A DNA stretch of 64,000 bases from Mesorhizobium_K sp040049215 (GCF_040049215.1 NZ_JBDZDN010000001.1:2480001-2544000); one strand, 5' to 3'. Positions 1-8,415 are shown, numbered from the stretch's first letter. Program-made: numbers and translations. Notes: generated by a model not told the origin, from the sequence alone.

Positions 1-2
1 TT

Positions 3-131
3 GCCGTTCAGGCGATCGAACTCGCGGCGGGAGCCGTCAACATCACGCTTCTGTCGCTCAACATACTGGACGGGCTGGCGCTACGCAGAAAGCCTGCGCG
101 GGCGAGACCCGCGAAAACGTTGCTTGCCTAA
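3..131 (+). CDS. C-terminal end of an unidentified protein (cut by left edge)
   Basis: An open frame enters from the left edge and ends with TAA. The 42 visible residues include a hydrophobic stretch (about residues 8-27 of the visible part) followed by an Arg/Lys/Pro-rich tail, which would suit the last membrane segment and cytoplasmic tail of a membrane protein. Third codon positions are GC-rich, as in real genes here. It overlaps the end of the convergent WD40 gene by four bases. I do not recognise the family, and the start lies outside the window. Confidence 0.4.
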   Translation, partial: AVQAIELAAGAVNITLLSLNILDGLALRRKPARARPAKTLLA

Positions 132-1099
132 CCTGATATGTCGATGACGCCGCAGTCGCCGGTCTCGGTGCCGAAGGCGATGCGGCGCTCCTCGGCGTCC
201 CACATCATCGAACTGACAGCGCCCTTGCCCGGCCGGCGCAGCAGCACTTCCTTGGTGTCGGCGAAGCGCACCGCCATCACCATGCCGTCATTGTAGCCGA
301 TGGCCGCGATCTCCTGGCTGGGGTGGCAGGCAACGCAGGTCACCATGGCGTTGCCGCGCGTGCCGAGTTCCAGCGGCGCCTTGCCCATCGGTCCGTCCTT
401 GGCCTGGAAAGGCCAGACGATCGCAGCCTGCGCGCCGGAGCTGGCCAGCCATTTGCCCTTGGCGCTCCAGGACAGGCTTTTCACCTTGGCGGGATAACCC
501 GACATGCGCATGTGCTTGCCGTCGGCGAGCTTCCAGCCATGCAATGCGTTCTCCTGCATGGTGGTGACGACGAAATTGCCGTCCGGTGAGAAAGTGATCG
601 CGGTGTGGGCGCCCGCCCATTCGAGCTCGGTAGGCTTGCCGTCGGTCGCCGGGAAATGCAGCGTTACGCCGTTGTAGCGAGCGACGCCAAAACGCATGCC
701 TTTCGGCGAGAAGGCGACGCCCTCCACCGTGCGCGGGTGCTGGAATTCCTTGGTCTTGCCGTCGGCGAACCGCACGAAGGCCGAGCGGCCGGTCGCATAG
801 GCGACCGTGCCTTGCGGACCCGAAGCGACGCTGCTGATCCATTTCCGGCCAGCTTGCGCCAGGACATCGCTTGTTCCGCCGGCGCTGGCGCAGACTTTTC
901 CGTCCTCGCCGCCGGTGATCAGCCGCGACTTTGCCTGGTCGAGCGTGGCGGAAAGCAGACCGTCATGCACCTGAAGCGTCTTGTGGCCGTGGTCGAGACG
1001 GTGGATCGTGCCGTCGGCAAGCGCGAAATGCGGCACGCCGCCGAGAAATACGGCTGCGATGCAATGGCCATCGAGATCAAGCGGGGCGACGGTGGGCAT
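128..1099 (-). CDS. WD40 repeat protein next to CobW GTPase
   Basis: The 323-residue product is built of repeating beta-propeller blades with WD40-like signatures (for example 'GPQGTVAYA', 'SPDGNFVV', 'SWSAKGKWLASSG', 'CHPSQEIAAIGYNDG'). It has no signal peptide and no catalytic domain, so it is probably a cytoplasmic scaffold. I chose the ATG at 1099 because GGAAGA lies upstream; an in-frame ATG at 1153 would add 18 basic residues and has no clear ribosome site. It follows the CobW gene on the same strand after about 140 bases, a pairing I recall from rhizobial genomes, so a role with that metal chaperone is likely but not shown. Confidence 0.8.
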   Translation of the reverse strand: MPTVAPLDLDGHCIAAVFLGGVPHFALADGTIHRLDHGHKTLQVHDGLLSATLDQAKSRLITGGEDGKVCASAGGTSDVLAQAGRKWISSVASGPQGTVAYATGRSAFVRFADGKTKEFQHPRTVEGVAFSPKGMRFGVARYNGVTLHFPATDGKPTELEWAGAHTAITFSPDGNFVVTTMQENALHGWKLADGKHMRMSGYPAKVKSLSWSAKGKWLASSGAQAAIVWPFQAKDGPMGKAPLELGTRGNAMVTCVACHPSQEIAAIGYNDGMVMAVRFADTKEVLLRRPGKGAVSSMMWDAEERRIAFGTETGDCGVIDISG

Positions 1100-1238
1100 T
1101 CTCTGTCTTCCAGCAAGCTTCTTCCCGCGAGGACGCACGTCCTTCGGCGGCATTGGTCCGCGGCAATAGGGGAAGACGAAGCCGTCTGTCCAGTTGCCTG
1201 TGAGGGGCCGCTTCTCCGAGACGTATATTTTCGGCGGT

Positions 1239-2291
1239 TCAGGCTGCCGCCTGGCATGCCTCGAAGCTTTTTCTCAACCGCTCGGCATCGAACTCGCGAC
1301 CTATGAACACCAGCCGGCTCTCATGCTTCTCGCCGTCCTTCCAGGGACGCTGATGGTCGCCCTCGATGAGCATGTGCACACCCTGGATCACGTAGCGGTC
1401 CGGATCGTCCTTCAAGGCGATGATGCCCTTGAGGCGCAGGATGTTCGGGCCTTCCATCTGGGTGATCTTCTCGATCCAGGGGAAGAACTTCTTCGGATCC
1501 ATCTCGCCGCCGCGCAGCGACACGGACTGCACCGTCACGTCGTGGATCGGCGAGGCATGGGCGTGGTGATCGTGGCCGTCATGTTCGTGATGATGGTGAT
1601 CATGCTCGTCATGCGCATCGAGAAAATGCGGATCGTTGTCGAGCGCCCGGCTGAGGTCGAACGCGCCGCGATCGAGCACTTCGCTCAGCGCAACGCCGGA
1701 GCGCAGGGTGCGGTGGATCTTCGCCGACGGATTGATGGCGCGGACCGCCGCCTCGACGTCGCGCAGTTCCTCCGGCGTAACCAGGTCGGTCTTGTTCAGC
1801 ACGACGACATCGGCGAAGGCGATCTGGTCCTCTGCCTCCCTGGAATCCTTCAGCCTGAGCGGCAGGTGCTTGGCGTCGACCAGCGCGACGACAGCGTCGA
1901 GCCTGGTCTTGGAGCGTACGTCATCGTCCATGAAGAAGGTCTGCGCGACAGGCGCCGGGTCGGCGAGGCCGGTAGTTTCGACCAGGATGGCGTCGAAACG
2001 GCCCGGACGCCGCATCAGGCCCTCGACGACGCGGATCAGATCGCCGCGCACCGTGCAGCATACGCAGCCATTGTTCATCTCGTAGATCTCTTCGTCGGAC
2101 TCCACGATCAGGTCGTTGTCGATGCCGATCTCGCCGAATTCGTTGACGATCACCGCATAACGCTTGCCGTGGTTTTCCGAGAGGATTCGGTTGAGCAGGG
2201 TGGTCTTGCCGGAGCCGAGATAGCCGGTCAGCACGGTCACCGGGATCTGGGCGGGGGTTTGGGCCTGGGCTTGAATCGATGCTTCGCTCAT
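1239..2291 (-). CDS. CobW/COG0523-family GTPase, probable zinc or cobalt metallochaperone
   Basis: This 350-residue G3E GTPase has a Walker A motif GYLGSGKTT (about 23-31), the metal-binding GCVCC motif (about 75-79), NKTD for guanine recognition (about 166-169), and a C-terminal CobW domain. Between the domains lies a His/Asp-rich loop (about 227-250, more than ten His), which in this family binds Zn, Ni or Co. Family members load metal into client proteins at the cost of GTP. It is not in a cobalamin operon here, so a zinc role is more likely than cobalt insertion. The ATG at 2291 has GAGG upstream; upstream in-frame ATGs would add an unconserved-looking leader. Confidence 0.88.
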   Translation of the reverse strand: MSEASIQAQAQTPAQIPVTVLTGYLGSGKTTLLNRILSENHGKRYAVIVNEFGEIGIDNDLIVESDEEIYEMNNGCVCCTVRGDLIRVVEGLMRRPGRFDAILVETTGLADPAPVAQTFFMDDDVRSKTRLDAVVALVDAKHLPLRLKDSREAEDQIAFADVVVLNKTDLVTPEELRDVEAAVRAINPSAKIHRTLRSGVALSEVLDRGAFDLSRALDNDPHFLDAHDEHDHHHHEHDGHDHHAHASPIHDVTVQSVSLRGGEMDPKKFFPWIEKITQMEGPNILRLKGIIALKDDPDRYVIQGVHMLIEGDHQRPWKDGEKHESRLVFIGREFDAERLRKSFEACQAAA

Positions 2292-2297
2292 GGGAAT

Positions 2298-2316
2298 GCC
2301 TCTGCCGATCAGAGGC
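2298..2316 (-). promoter_or_regulatory. Hairpin covering the ribosome site of the CobW-family gene
   Basis: On the minus strand GCCTCTG and CAGAGGC form a perfect 7-bp stem with a 5-base loop, ending six bases before the ATG. The right arm contains the GAGG ribosome-binding sequence, so the folded form would hide it. This could be a translational switch or just a stable leader hairpin. No sensor domain is identified. Confidence 0.45.
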
Positions 2317-2673
2317 TCCATATAGTGTGACGAGACCGGTTTTGCACCTCCCCTTGCGATGGGCCAGGCGGTGCGGAACCGATACCCCAGTGGCATGTGG
2401 GCGGCGACGAGGTCGGGGGAAACCACGTCCGGTTAAGCAATGGGCTGGCCGGCTCGCTACGTCAGGGGCCGACTGAACGTGTCACGTGCTGGAAGTTTTC
2501 CACGGCGGCATTTTCGTTTGTCATCTAACTGTTATTTCGATCTGGCATTAGCTTGCGCGCGACGGCTTTGCTTGCCGGCAAAAGGCTTTCTATACGCCAG
2601 TCTGCAGGGTCGCGACCATGATGCGCAATCCATCTGCCGAAGTACGCCGGCTACGGTTATTGGGGGAAAACAA
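2317..2673. other. Divergent intergenic region between CobW-family and MarR genes
   Basis: About 380 bases (including the hairpin) separate two divergent starts and should hold both promoters. I see no convincing ORF, tRNA or terminator. The part near the MarR gene is more AT-rich (around 2500-2560) and is the likely promoter area. The part next to the CobW gene has a weak resemblance to pieces of a cobalamin riboswitch, which I do not accept (see rejected items). I find no clear Zur-type AT-rich palindrome. Confidence 0.5.
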
Positions 2674-3144
2674 ATGGCCAAGGCGAACAAGGGCTCGACC
2701 ATGAGCCGGCTGCATTCGGCGTCGCGTCTGTCCCGGACGGCGCTGGCGTCGCGGCTGCTTGCGCACGGTTTCTACGCAGGCCAGGACCAGATCATGATCG
2801 CGCTCAGCCAGGAGGACGGGCAGACGCCTGGTCAGCTGGCGATACGCCTGGGTGTGCGGCCGCCGACCATCACCAAGACGATCAACAGGCTGCAGGCGCA
2901 AGGTTTTCTGGACAAGAAGGCATCCGACCACGATGCGAGGCAGGCCCATATCTTCCTAACCGATCCGGGCCGGGACACGATCCGTGCGATCGAGAAATCG
3001 CTGCGCAAGACGGAAAAGCAGGCGCTGAAGGGCCTCGACAAGAAGGACCAGAAGACGCTGGCGAAGCTGCTTTCCCGTATCGAGGCCAATCTGTCGGACA
3101 CTGCGCTCGCGGAGGTCGACGACGAGATCGACGCCGACGACTAG
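2674..3144 (+). CDS. MarR-family transcriptional regulator
   Basis: The 156-residue product has a winged-helix core: 'GQTPGQLAIRLGVRPPTITKT' aligns with the MarR recognition helices, followed by the wing with 'DKKASDHDARQ' matching the family pattern (D-x-R-x2). The C-terminal helix is Lys/Glu-rich and ends in an acidic tail. The ATG at 2674 is preceded by TGGGGGA at good spacing. Proteins of this type bind DNA as dimers and lose affinity on binding small phenolic or metabolite ligands. It is monocistronic, and the DMT permease 100 bases downstream on the same strand may be a target. Confidence 0.85.
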   Translation: MAKANKGSTMSRLHSASRLSRTALASRLLAHGFYAGQDQIMIALSQEDGQTPGQLAIRLGVRPPTITKTINRLQAQGFLDKKASDHDARQAHIFLTDPGRDTIRAIEKSLRKTEKQALKGLDKKDQKTLAKLLSRIEANLSDTALAEVDDEIDADD

Positions 3145-3243
3145 ACAACCGGACGGCGCCAGTCCAAACGCGGCCACGTTTAGCGGTTGCGACCCCGGCA
3201 CGATTCAATCTAAAGGCGGAAGTCGGCACGAAACGGTCCCGCC

Positions 3244-4185
3244 TTGCCCAAGCTCCCAGCATCATCGGAAATCGCGACACCACCCGCGGCGATCCTCTAC
3301 ATGGTCGTCGTCTACATGTTCTTTGCATTTCTCGACACCAGCGCGAAATACATCGTGCTTGCCGGCATCGCGCCGCTCTTCGCGGTCTGGATACGGTTTG
3401 CGGCGCATGTCGCGGTGGCGTTCTTCCTGCTGGGCGCCTGGCGCGAGCCCCGGCGCTTCCGCGCCGCGAACCTACCGATGCATGTGCTGAGAGGCACGTT
3501 CCTTTTCGGCTCCACGGTCTTCAATTTCCTGGCTCTACAGACGCTTCAGCTCGCCGAAGCGACATCTATCTTTTTCTTCGGACCGATGGTGATCACGGCG
3601 CTCGTCGGGCCCCTGCTCGGCGAATGGGCCGGATGGCGGCGTTGGTTGGCGATCCTTGCCGGTTTCGTCGGCGTCATCATCATCACGCGGCCCGGCAGCG
3701 GGGTCTTCGCCCTGGGACACATCTATGCGCTCTGCGCCATGCTTTCGAACTGCTTCTACGTGATCATGACGAGACGGATGTCCGCCACCGAGACGTCGGA
3801 GAGCCTCATCCTCTATGCGGCGCTGGCGCCGGTCGTTCTCCTGGCGCCGACGCTGCCCTTCACGGTTTCGCTGCCGCAGGATCCCTGGCACTGGTTAATC
3901 CTGCTGTCGCTCGGGGTCTACGGTGCGCTTGGCCACTGGTTCCTGATCCGCGCCTATCGCATTGCGACTGCATCCGCGCTGGCGCCCTATCCATACCTGC
4001 AGATGGTCTGGATGATCGGTTTCGGCTGGCTGATCTTCGACCAACTGCCCGACTGGTGGACGATCTCAGGCGCCGCGATCATCGTGGCCAGCGGCCTCTA
4101 CATCGTGCATCGCGAGCACAGGCTGAGACTGAAGAGCAGCACGGCGCCCAACGCCGAGGACGAAGAGCTGGCAAAAAAGCTTTGA
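3244..4185 (+). CDS. DMT-superfamily (EamA) permease
   Basis: The 313-residue protein has about ten hydrophobic segments in two five-helix EamA repeats, each around 140 residues, with a hydrophilic Lys/Glu-rich C-terminal tail. DMT permeases move metabolites such as amino acids, purines or vitamins across the inner membrane, and the substrate cannot be read from the sequence. The start is a TTG at 3244; the first in-frame ATG (3301) would begin at the start of helix 1, so TTG looks right although the ribosome site is weak. It ends just before the LacI-type operator and gene. Confidence 0.82.
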   Translation: MPKLPASSEIATPPAAILYMVVVYMFFAFLDTSAKYIVLAGIAPLFAVWIRFAAHVAVAFFLLGAWREPRRFRAANLPMHVLRGTFLFGSTVFNFLALQTLQLAEATSIFFFGPMVITALVGPLLGEWAGWRRWLAILAGFVGVIIITRPGSGVFALGHIYALCAMLSNCFYVIMTRRMSATETSESLILYAALAPVVLLAPTLPFTVSLPQDPWHWLILLSLGVYGALGHWFLIRAYRIATASALAPYPYLQMVWMIGFGWLIFDQLPDWWTISGAAIIVASGLYIVHREHRLRLKSSTAPNAEDEELAKKL

Positions 4186-4214
4186 CCCGGCCGCGAAGGA
4201 TGGCATAAGCGCGT

Positions 4215-4231
4215 CTTTAAACAGTTTAAAG
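4215..4231. promoter_or_regulatory. Perfect 17-bp palindrome, probable LacI-family operator
   Basis: CTTTAAACAGTTTAAAG is an exact inverted repeat (8+1+8) and AT-rich in a GC-rich setting. It sits 20 bases before the proposed CTG start of the LacI-family gene, where a repressor could block its own transcription and that of the coupled dehydrogenase. Odd-length dyads do occur as operators for this family, although many have a central CG. Confidence 0.6.
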
Positions 4232-4251
4232 AGCGGGTCGGGGAGAGCGCG

Positions 4252-5274
4252 CTGGCACAGAAGATCAAGCTTTCGACAATTGCCGACGCGCTCGGGGTTT
4301 CGACGGCCACGGTTTCGCTGGCGCTGCGCGACAGCCCGCTTGTCGCCGACGCCACCCGCGACCGCATCAAGGATCACGCCAGGGCCATCGGCTACATCTA
4401 CAACCGCCGAGCGGCGAGCCTCAGGACATCGCGGTCGGGCATTGTCGGGGTGGTCGTCCACGACATCATGAACCCGTTCTTTGCCGAGATATTGCGCTCC
4501 ATCGAAAGCGAACTCGACCGCAGCCGCCAGACCTTCATCCTGTCCAACCACTACGACCAGCTGGAAAAGCAGCGCACCTTCATCGATACGCTGCTGCAAC
4601 TCGGCGCGGACGGCGTGATCATGTCGCCGGCGATCGGCACGCCACGCGAGGACATCATCATGGCCGAAGAGAACGGATTGCCGGCGGTGCTGATCGCCCG
4701 CACGGTCGAGGGCGCCGAGGTGCCGGTGTTCCGCGGCGACGATGCCTACGGCACCGGGCTCGCCACCAACCATCTGATCTCGCTCGGCCACAAGCGCATC
4801 GCCATGATCGGCGGCACCGACCAGACCTCGACCGGGCGCGACCGCTATCAGGGTTATGTCGCGGCGATGGAGGCGGCCGGGCTGGAGATTAAGCCGCATT
4901 GGCGCATTCCCGGCCCGCGCACCAAGCAGGCTGGTTTCGAGGCCGCCAGCCAGTTCCTCGCGATGAAAGACCACCCGACGGCGGCCTGCTGCTGGAACGA
5001 TCTGGTCGCCATCGGCCTGATGAACGGGATCGCCCGCGCCGGCCTGGTGCCGGGGGTCGACATTTCGGTAACCGGCTATGACGATCTGGAGGAGGCGGCG
5101 ATCGCCACGCCGGCGCTGACCACCGTATGGAACGGCCAGCGCGAGGTCGGCCGCCGCGCCGCTCGTGCATTGCTCGACAAGCTCAGCGGGCAGGCCGTGC
5201 GCCCCTCGCAGGAACTCATCAAGCCGGAACTCCATGTCCGGCAATCAACCGGCAAACCCGTGGAGCGCCGATGA
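4252..5274 (+). CDS. LacI-family transcriptional repressor with apparent CTG start
   Basis: Read from CTG 4252, the protein is 340 residues, the normal LacI length. An N-terminal helix-turn-helix, 'LSTIADALGVSTATVSLALR', is followed by the hinge and a periplasmic-binding-protein-like effector domain ('VHDIMNPFFAEI', 'DDAYGTGLATNHLISLGHKRIAMIGG'). No ATG, GTG or TTG exists in frame between the preceding stop (4183-4185) and the HTH; the next usual start (GTG 4450) would delete the whole HTH. GGGGAG lies six bases before the CTG. Its stop overlaps the dehydrogenase ATG (ATGA), so the two are coupled. The effector is probably a sugar acid or related hydroxy acid. Confidence 0.85.
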   Translation: MAQKIKLSTIADALGVSTATVSLALRDSPLVADATRDRIKDHARAIGYIYNRRAASLRTSRSGIVGVVVHDIMNPFFAEILRSIESELDRSRQTFILSNHYDQLEKQRTFIDTLLQLGADGVIMSPAIGTPREDIIMAEENGLPAVLIARTVEGAEVPVFRGDDAYGTGLATNHLISLGHKRIAMIGGTDQTSTGRDRYQGYVAAMEAAGLEIKPHWRIPGPRTKQAGFEAASQFLAMKDHPTAACCWNDLVAIGLMNGIARAGLVPGVDISVTGYDDLEEAAIATPALTTVWNGQREVGRRAARALLDKLSGQAVRPSQELIKPELHVRQSTGKPVERR

Positions 5275-6254
5275 CCGATACGCATGACTTTAGCCAGATT
5301 ACCATATTGGTGCCGGGCAAGCTCTCCGACCACGCCGGAAAGCGTATAGACAAGACATTCGACATGGTGCTCCTGGAGAGCGCCGATCCGGCCAAGATCA
5401 CGCCGGACCTGGCGGCTAAAGCGCGCGGAATCGCGGCTTTCGACGGCATCGGCGCCGCTTTCATGGATGCGCTGCCCAAGCTCGAGATCGTCGCGAGCTT
5501 CGGGGTCGGCTACGATTCGGTCGACGCCGCCCATGCCGGCAAACGGGGCGTCATGGTGACCAACACGCCCGACGTGCTGACCGAGGAGGTTGCCGACACC
5601 GCGCTCGGCTTGCTCATCAACACGGTCCGCGAATTGCCGCGCGCCGAGAACTACCTGCGCGAGGGGCGCTGGCAAAAGGAAGGCCCTTACCGGCTCACGC
5701 CAGCCACTCTGCGCGGCCGCAAGGCCGGCATCTTCGGCATGGGGCGGATCGGCATGGCCATTGCGCGGCGGCTTGAGGCATTCGGATTACCCGTCGCCTA
5801 TCACAACCGCCGGCAGGTCGAGGGGATCGCCTATGAGTACCACAAGACGCTGGTTTCGCTGGCCGGCGCCGTCGACACGCTGATCTCGGTGGCGCCGGGC
5901 GGTGCATCGACGCTGAAGGCTGTTAACGCCGAGGTGCTGAGCGCGCTCGGCCCGAAAGGCGTCTTCGTCAATATCGGCCGCGGCAGCACTGTCGACGAGG
6001 ACGCGCTTGCCGTGTCACTGCGCAACGGTACCATCCTTGCCGCGGGGCTCGATGTCTTCGCCGACGAGCCCAAGGTTCCAAAAGCGCTGCTCGATCTGCC
6101 CAATGCCTCGCTGCTGCCGCATGTCGGCTCGGCGTCGGTGCATACGCGAAATGCCATGGCCGACCTAGTGGTCGACAATCTGGAGTCGTGGTTCTCGAAG
6201 GGCGAACCGCTTACAGCCGTTCCCGAAACGGCGCATGTGAAGGCGAAGAATTAG
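5271..6254 (+). CDS. NAD(P)-dependent D-2-hydroxyacid dehydrogenase
   Basis: The 327-residue enzyme shows the D-isomer hydroxyacid dehydrogenase plan: a Rossmann motif GIFGMGRIG (about 153-161), a catalytic Arg in 'GRGSTVDED', Glu in 'FADEP' and His in 'LLPHVG' (about 284). These enzymes interconvert 2-keto and 2-hydroxy acids such as hydroxypyruvate/D-glycerate or glyoxylate/glycolate. The sequence alone does not fix the substrate. The ATG overlaps the LacI-family stop, so the regulator very likely responds to a compound of the same pathway. Confidence 0.88.
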   Translation: MTDTHDFSQITILVPGKLSDHAGKRIDKTFDMVLLESADPAKITPDLAAKARGIAAFDGIGAAFMDALPKLEIVASFGVGYDSVDAAHAGKRGVMVTNTPDVLTEEVADTALGLLINTVRELPRAENYLREGRWQKEGPYRLTPATLRGRKAGIFGMGRIGMAIARRLEAFGLPVAYHNRRQVEGIAYEYHKTLVSLAGAVDTLISVAPGGASTLKAVNAEVLSALGPKGVFVNIGRGSTVDEDALAVSLRNGTILAAGLDVFADEPKVPKALLDLPNASLLPHVGSASVHTRNAMADLVVDNLESWFSKGEPLTAVPETAHVKAKN

Positions 6255-6261
6255 GCGGCGC

Positions 6262-7035
6262 CTACTCCGCCGCGGTCCGGGCGCCCGTCCGGGCCAGCGC
6301 ATGGGCGCGCACCGCGTCGCCGAAAGCGCGAAAGATCTTTGCCGAGTTGCCGTCGGCATGGACCCAGTATTCGGGGTGCCACTGAACGCCGACGGCAAAA
6401 GCGCGGGAGTCCTTCACCGAGACGGCCTCAACGGTACCGTCCTCGGCGACCGCCTCGACCTGCAGGCGCGAACCCGGTCTATCGATGGCCTGGCGGTGGA
6501 CGGAATTGACCATGATCTCGCCCGCTCCGAACACCCCGGCAAGGCAGCTTCCGGGCTTGATCGAAACGCTCTGGCGTATGCCGAAACGCTCGTCCTGATC
6601 GTCGGAAACCGGCGCGCGATGGTCGAGCGAGTCGGGACGCTCCTGGATCTCCGTCGCCAGCGTGCCGCCGAGCGCCACGTTGAGCTCCTGGATGCCGCGG
6701 CAGATGGCGAGCAGCGGCACGCCGTATTCGATGGCCTTGCGGATCAGCGGAAGCGTCGTCGCGTCGCGTTGCGGATCATAGGGGCCGTTGGCTTCGGACG
6801 CCTCGCCGCCGTAGAGCGACGGATGAACGTTGGAGCGCGCGCCGGTCAGCATCACGCCGTCGACGGAAGCAAGCAACTGATCGAGATCGAGCCTGTCGCC
6901 GAAGGACGGCACCAGCACGGGAAACACGCCGGCGCCGGCGATGGCCGCCTCGAGATATTGTTTCGGCGTTGCGTGCCAATCGTAATTGTCGACGTGCTTT
7001 ACGTCGGTCGAGACGGCGACGAGAGGCTGGAGCAT
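6262..7035 (-). CDS. Class I glutamine amidotransferase-like hydrolase, PuuD type
   Basis: The 257-residue protein has the peptidase C26 triad: nucleophile Cys in 'LLAICRGIQELN' and His/Glu in 'GVQWHPEY'. The family includes gamma-glutamyl-gamma-aminobutyrate hydrolase (PuuD), which frees GABA in the glutamylated putrescine pathway. I chose the ATG at 7035 (N-terminus MLQPLVAVSTDVKH) rather than an upstream codon that would add a leader of 23 residues. The gene converges on the dehydrogenase with 7 bases between stops. The PuuA-like synthetase that would feed such an enzyme lies 52 kb away in this window. Confidence 0.85.
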   Translation of the reverse strand: MLQPLVAVSTDVKHVDNYDWHATPKQYLEAAIAGAGVFPVLVPSFGDRLDLDQLLASVDGVMLTGARSNVHPSLYGGEASEANGPYDPQRDATTLPLIRKAIEYGVPLLAICRGIQELNVALGGTLATEIQERPDSLDHRAPVSDDQDERFGIRQSVSIKPGSCLAGVFGAGEIMVNSVHRQAIDRPGSRLQVEAVAEDGTVEAVSVKDSRAFAVGVQWHPEYWVHADGNSAKIFRAFGDAVRAHALARTGARTAAE

Positions 7036-7226
7036 GCACGGGCCCTGTTCAAGGCAAACGGTTTTGATGCCTACTAAATAGGCGATCGGCGGCGGCAAAT
7101 CCATCGCAACTTTGTAGCGAGAGCCGGCCTGCCCCCTACTATAGTCCTAGTCACGGGCACTCAGAGTTCCGGATCCCTTCCAATGCTGGACTTGAGGCTT
7201 GCCGCGTGTATTGTCGGCTTCCGGCG

Positions 7227-7262
7227 CTGACCCAAGGAATTCAAGGGTTTCCCTTGGGTCAG
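7227..7262 (+). promoter_or_regulatory. Leader hairpin upstream of the TRAP binding-protein gene
   Basis: CTGACCCAAGG and CCTTGGGTCAG form a perfect 11-bp inverted repeat with a 14-base loop, 32 bases before the ATG and clear of the ribosome site. It could act as an operator, a 5' mRNA stabiliser or an attenuator. There is no T-run after it, so it is not a simple terminator. Confidence 0.45.
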
Positions 7263-7294
7263 GCATCGTCGTGATCCAACATGGGAGGTTTTGC

Positions 7295-8404
7295 ATGGAT
7301 CGTCGTTCATTCATCAGGAAGGCCGGTACGGCCGGCATCGGCGCCGCGGCGGCGACCGCCGCGCTCGCCGCGCCGGCCATTGCGCAGAGCTCGCCGAAAG
7401 TCTCGTGGCGTTTGACATCGTCGTTCCCCAAGGCGCTAGACACAATTTTCGGCGCGGCGCAGACGATGGCCAATCACGTCCGAGAATCGACTGACGGGAA
7501 TTTCGACATCCAGGTCTTCGCCGCCGGTGAACTTGTGCCCGCATTGCAGGCCGCCGACGCCGTCGCGGCGGGGACCGTCGAGGCCTGCCACACGGCTTCC
7601 TACTATTTCTGGGGCAAGGATCCGACCTATGCTTTTGGCACGGGCATACCGTTCGGTCTGAACGCCCGCCAGATCAACGCCTGGTTCTACTATGGCGGCG
7701 GTAACGACCTGATGAACGAGTTCTATGCCACGCAGGGCCTTCTCGCCATGCCGTGCGGAAACACCGGCGCCCAGATGGGTGGCTGGTACCGCAAGGAAAT
7801 CAACACCGTGGCCGACCTGCAGGGCCTAAAGATGCGCATCGGCGGCTTTGCCGGCACGATGATGGCGAAGCTGGGCGTCGTCCCGCAGCAGATCGCCGGT
7901 GGCGACATCTACCCGTCGCTTGAGAAGGGCACGATCGACGCCGCCGAGTGGGTCGGACCGTATGATGACGAGAAGCTCGGCTTCTACAAGGTCGCGCCAT
8001 ACTACTACTATCCCGGCTGGTGGGAGGGCGGCTCGGCCCTGCACACGATGATCAACCAGGCCAAGTGGAACGAACTGCCGAAAAGCTATCAGGCAGTCCT
8101 CAAGGCCGCATGCCAGGCTGCAAACTGCGATATGCTGGCGAGCTACGACCAGAAGAACCCGGCCGCGCTGCGCAGGCTCGCCGCAGGCGGCGCGCAGCTG
8201 AGGCCGTTCAGCCAGGAAGTGCTCGCGGCCTGTTTCGATGCCGCCAACGCGATCTACACGGAAGTCTCCGGCACCAACGCGGCCTTCAAGAAGATCTATG
8301 ACAGCGTGACCGCGTTCCGGAAGGACGCCTATCTCTGGGCGCAGATATCGGAATACAATTTCGACACGTTCATGATGCTGCAGCAGCGCAACGGCAAGCT
8401 CTGA
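7295..8404 (+). CDS. TRAP transporter substrate-binding protein (DctP family)
   Basis: This 369-residue precursor starts with a twin-arginine signal ('DRRSFIRKAG', then a hydrophobic Ala-rich run and AIAQ cleavage site), so it is exported folded. The mature part carries DctP-family features, including 'GLKMRIGGFAG' (the Arg that pairs with the substrate carboxylate) and 'GTIDAAEWVGPYDDEKLG', the pattern of the subgroup that binds 2-oxo or aromatic/hydroxy acids. GGGAGG sits well before the ATG. It faces its membrane subunits tail to tail across a shared terminator, an uncommon layout. Confidence 0.9.
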   Translation: MDRRSFIRKAGTAGIGAAAATAALAAPAIAQSSPKVSWRLTSSFPKALDTIFGAAQTMANHVRESTDGNFDIQVFAAGELVPALQAADAVAAGTVEACHTASYYFWGKDPTYAFGTGIPFGLNARQINAWFYYGGGNDLMNEFYATQGLLAMPCGNTGAQMGGWYRKEINTVADLQGLKMRIGGFAGTMMAKLGVVPQQIAGGDIYPSLEKGTIDAAEWVGPYDDEKLGFYKVAPYYYYPGWWEGGSALHTMINQAKWNELPKSYQAVLKAACQAANCDMLASYDQKNPAALRRLAAGGAQLRPFSQEVLAACFDAANAIYTEVSGTNAAFKKIYDSVTAFRKDAYLWAQISEYNFDTFMMLQQRNGKL

Positions 8405-8415
8405 CGCCAGCGTTT

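Noticed and set aside
2317..2480. Cobalamin riboswitch upstream of the CobW-type gene
   Set aside because: The minus strand has pieces like AAGGGGAGGTGCAAAACC and GCCACTGG, but they are in the wrong order and spacing, and the B12-box consensus near the end of the aptamer is missing. A covariance-model scan would settle it.
6262..7035. PuuD-like hydrolase as part of the 51-64 kb pathway
   Set aside because: It lies over 45 kb away, next to unrelated genes, and the distant cluster has its own candidate hydrolase. A functional link is possible but not supported by position.
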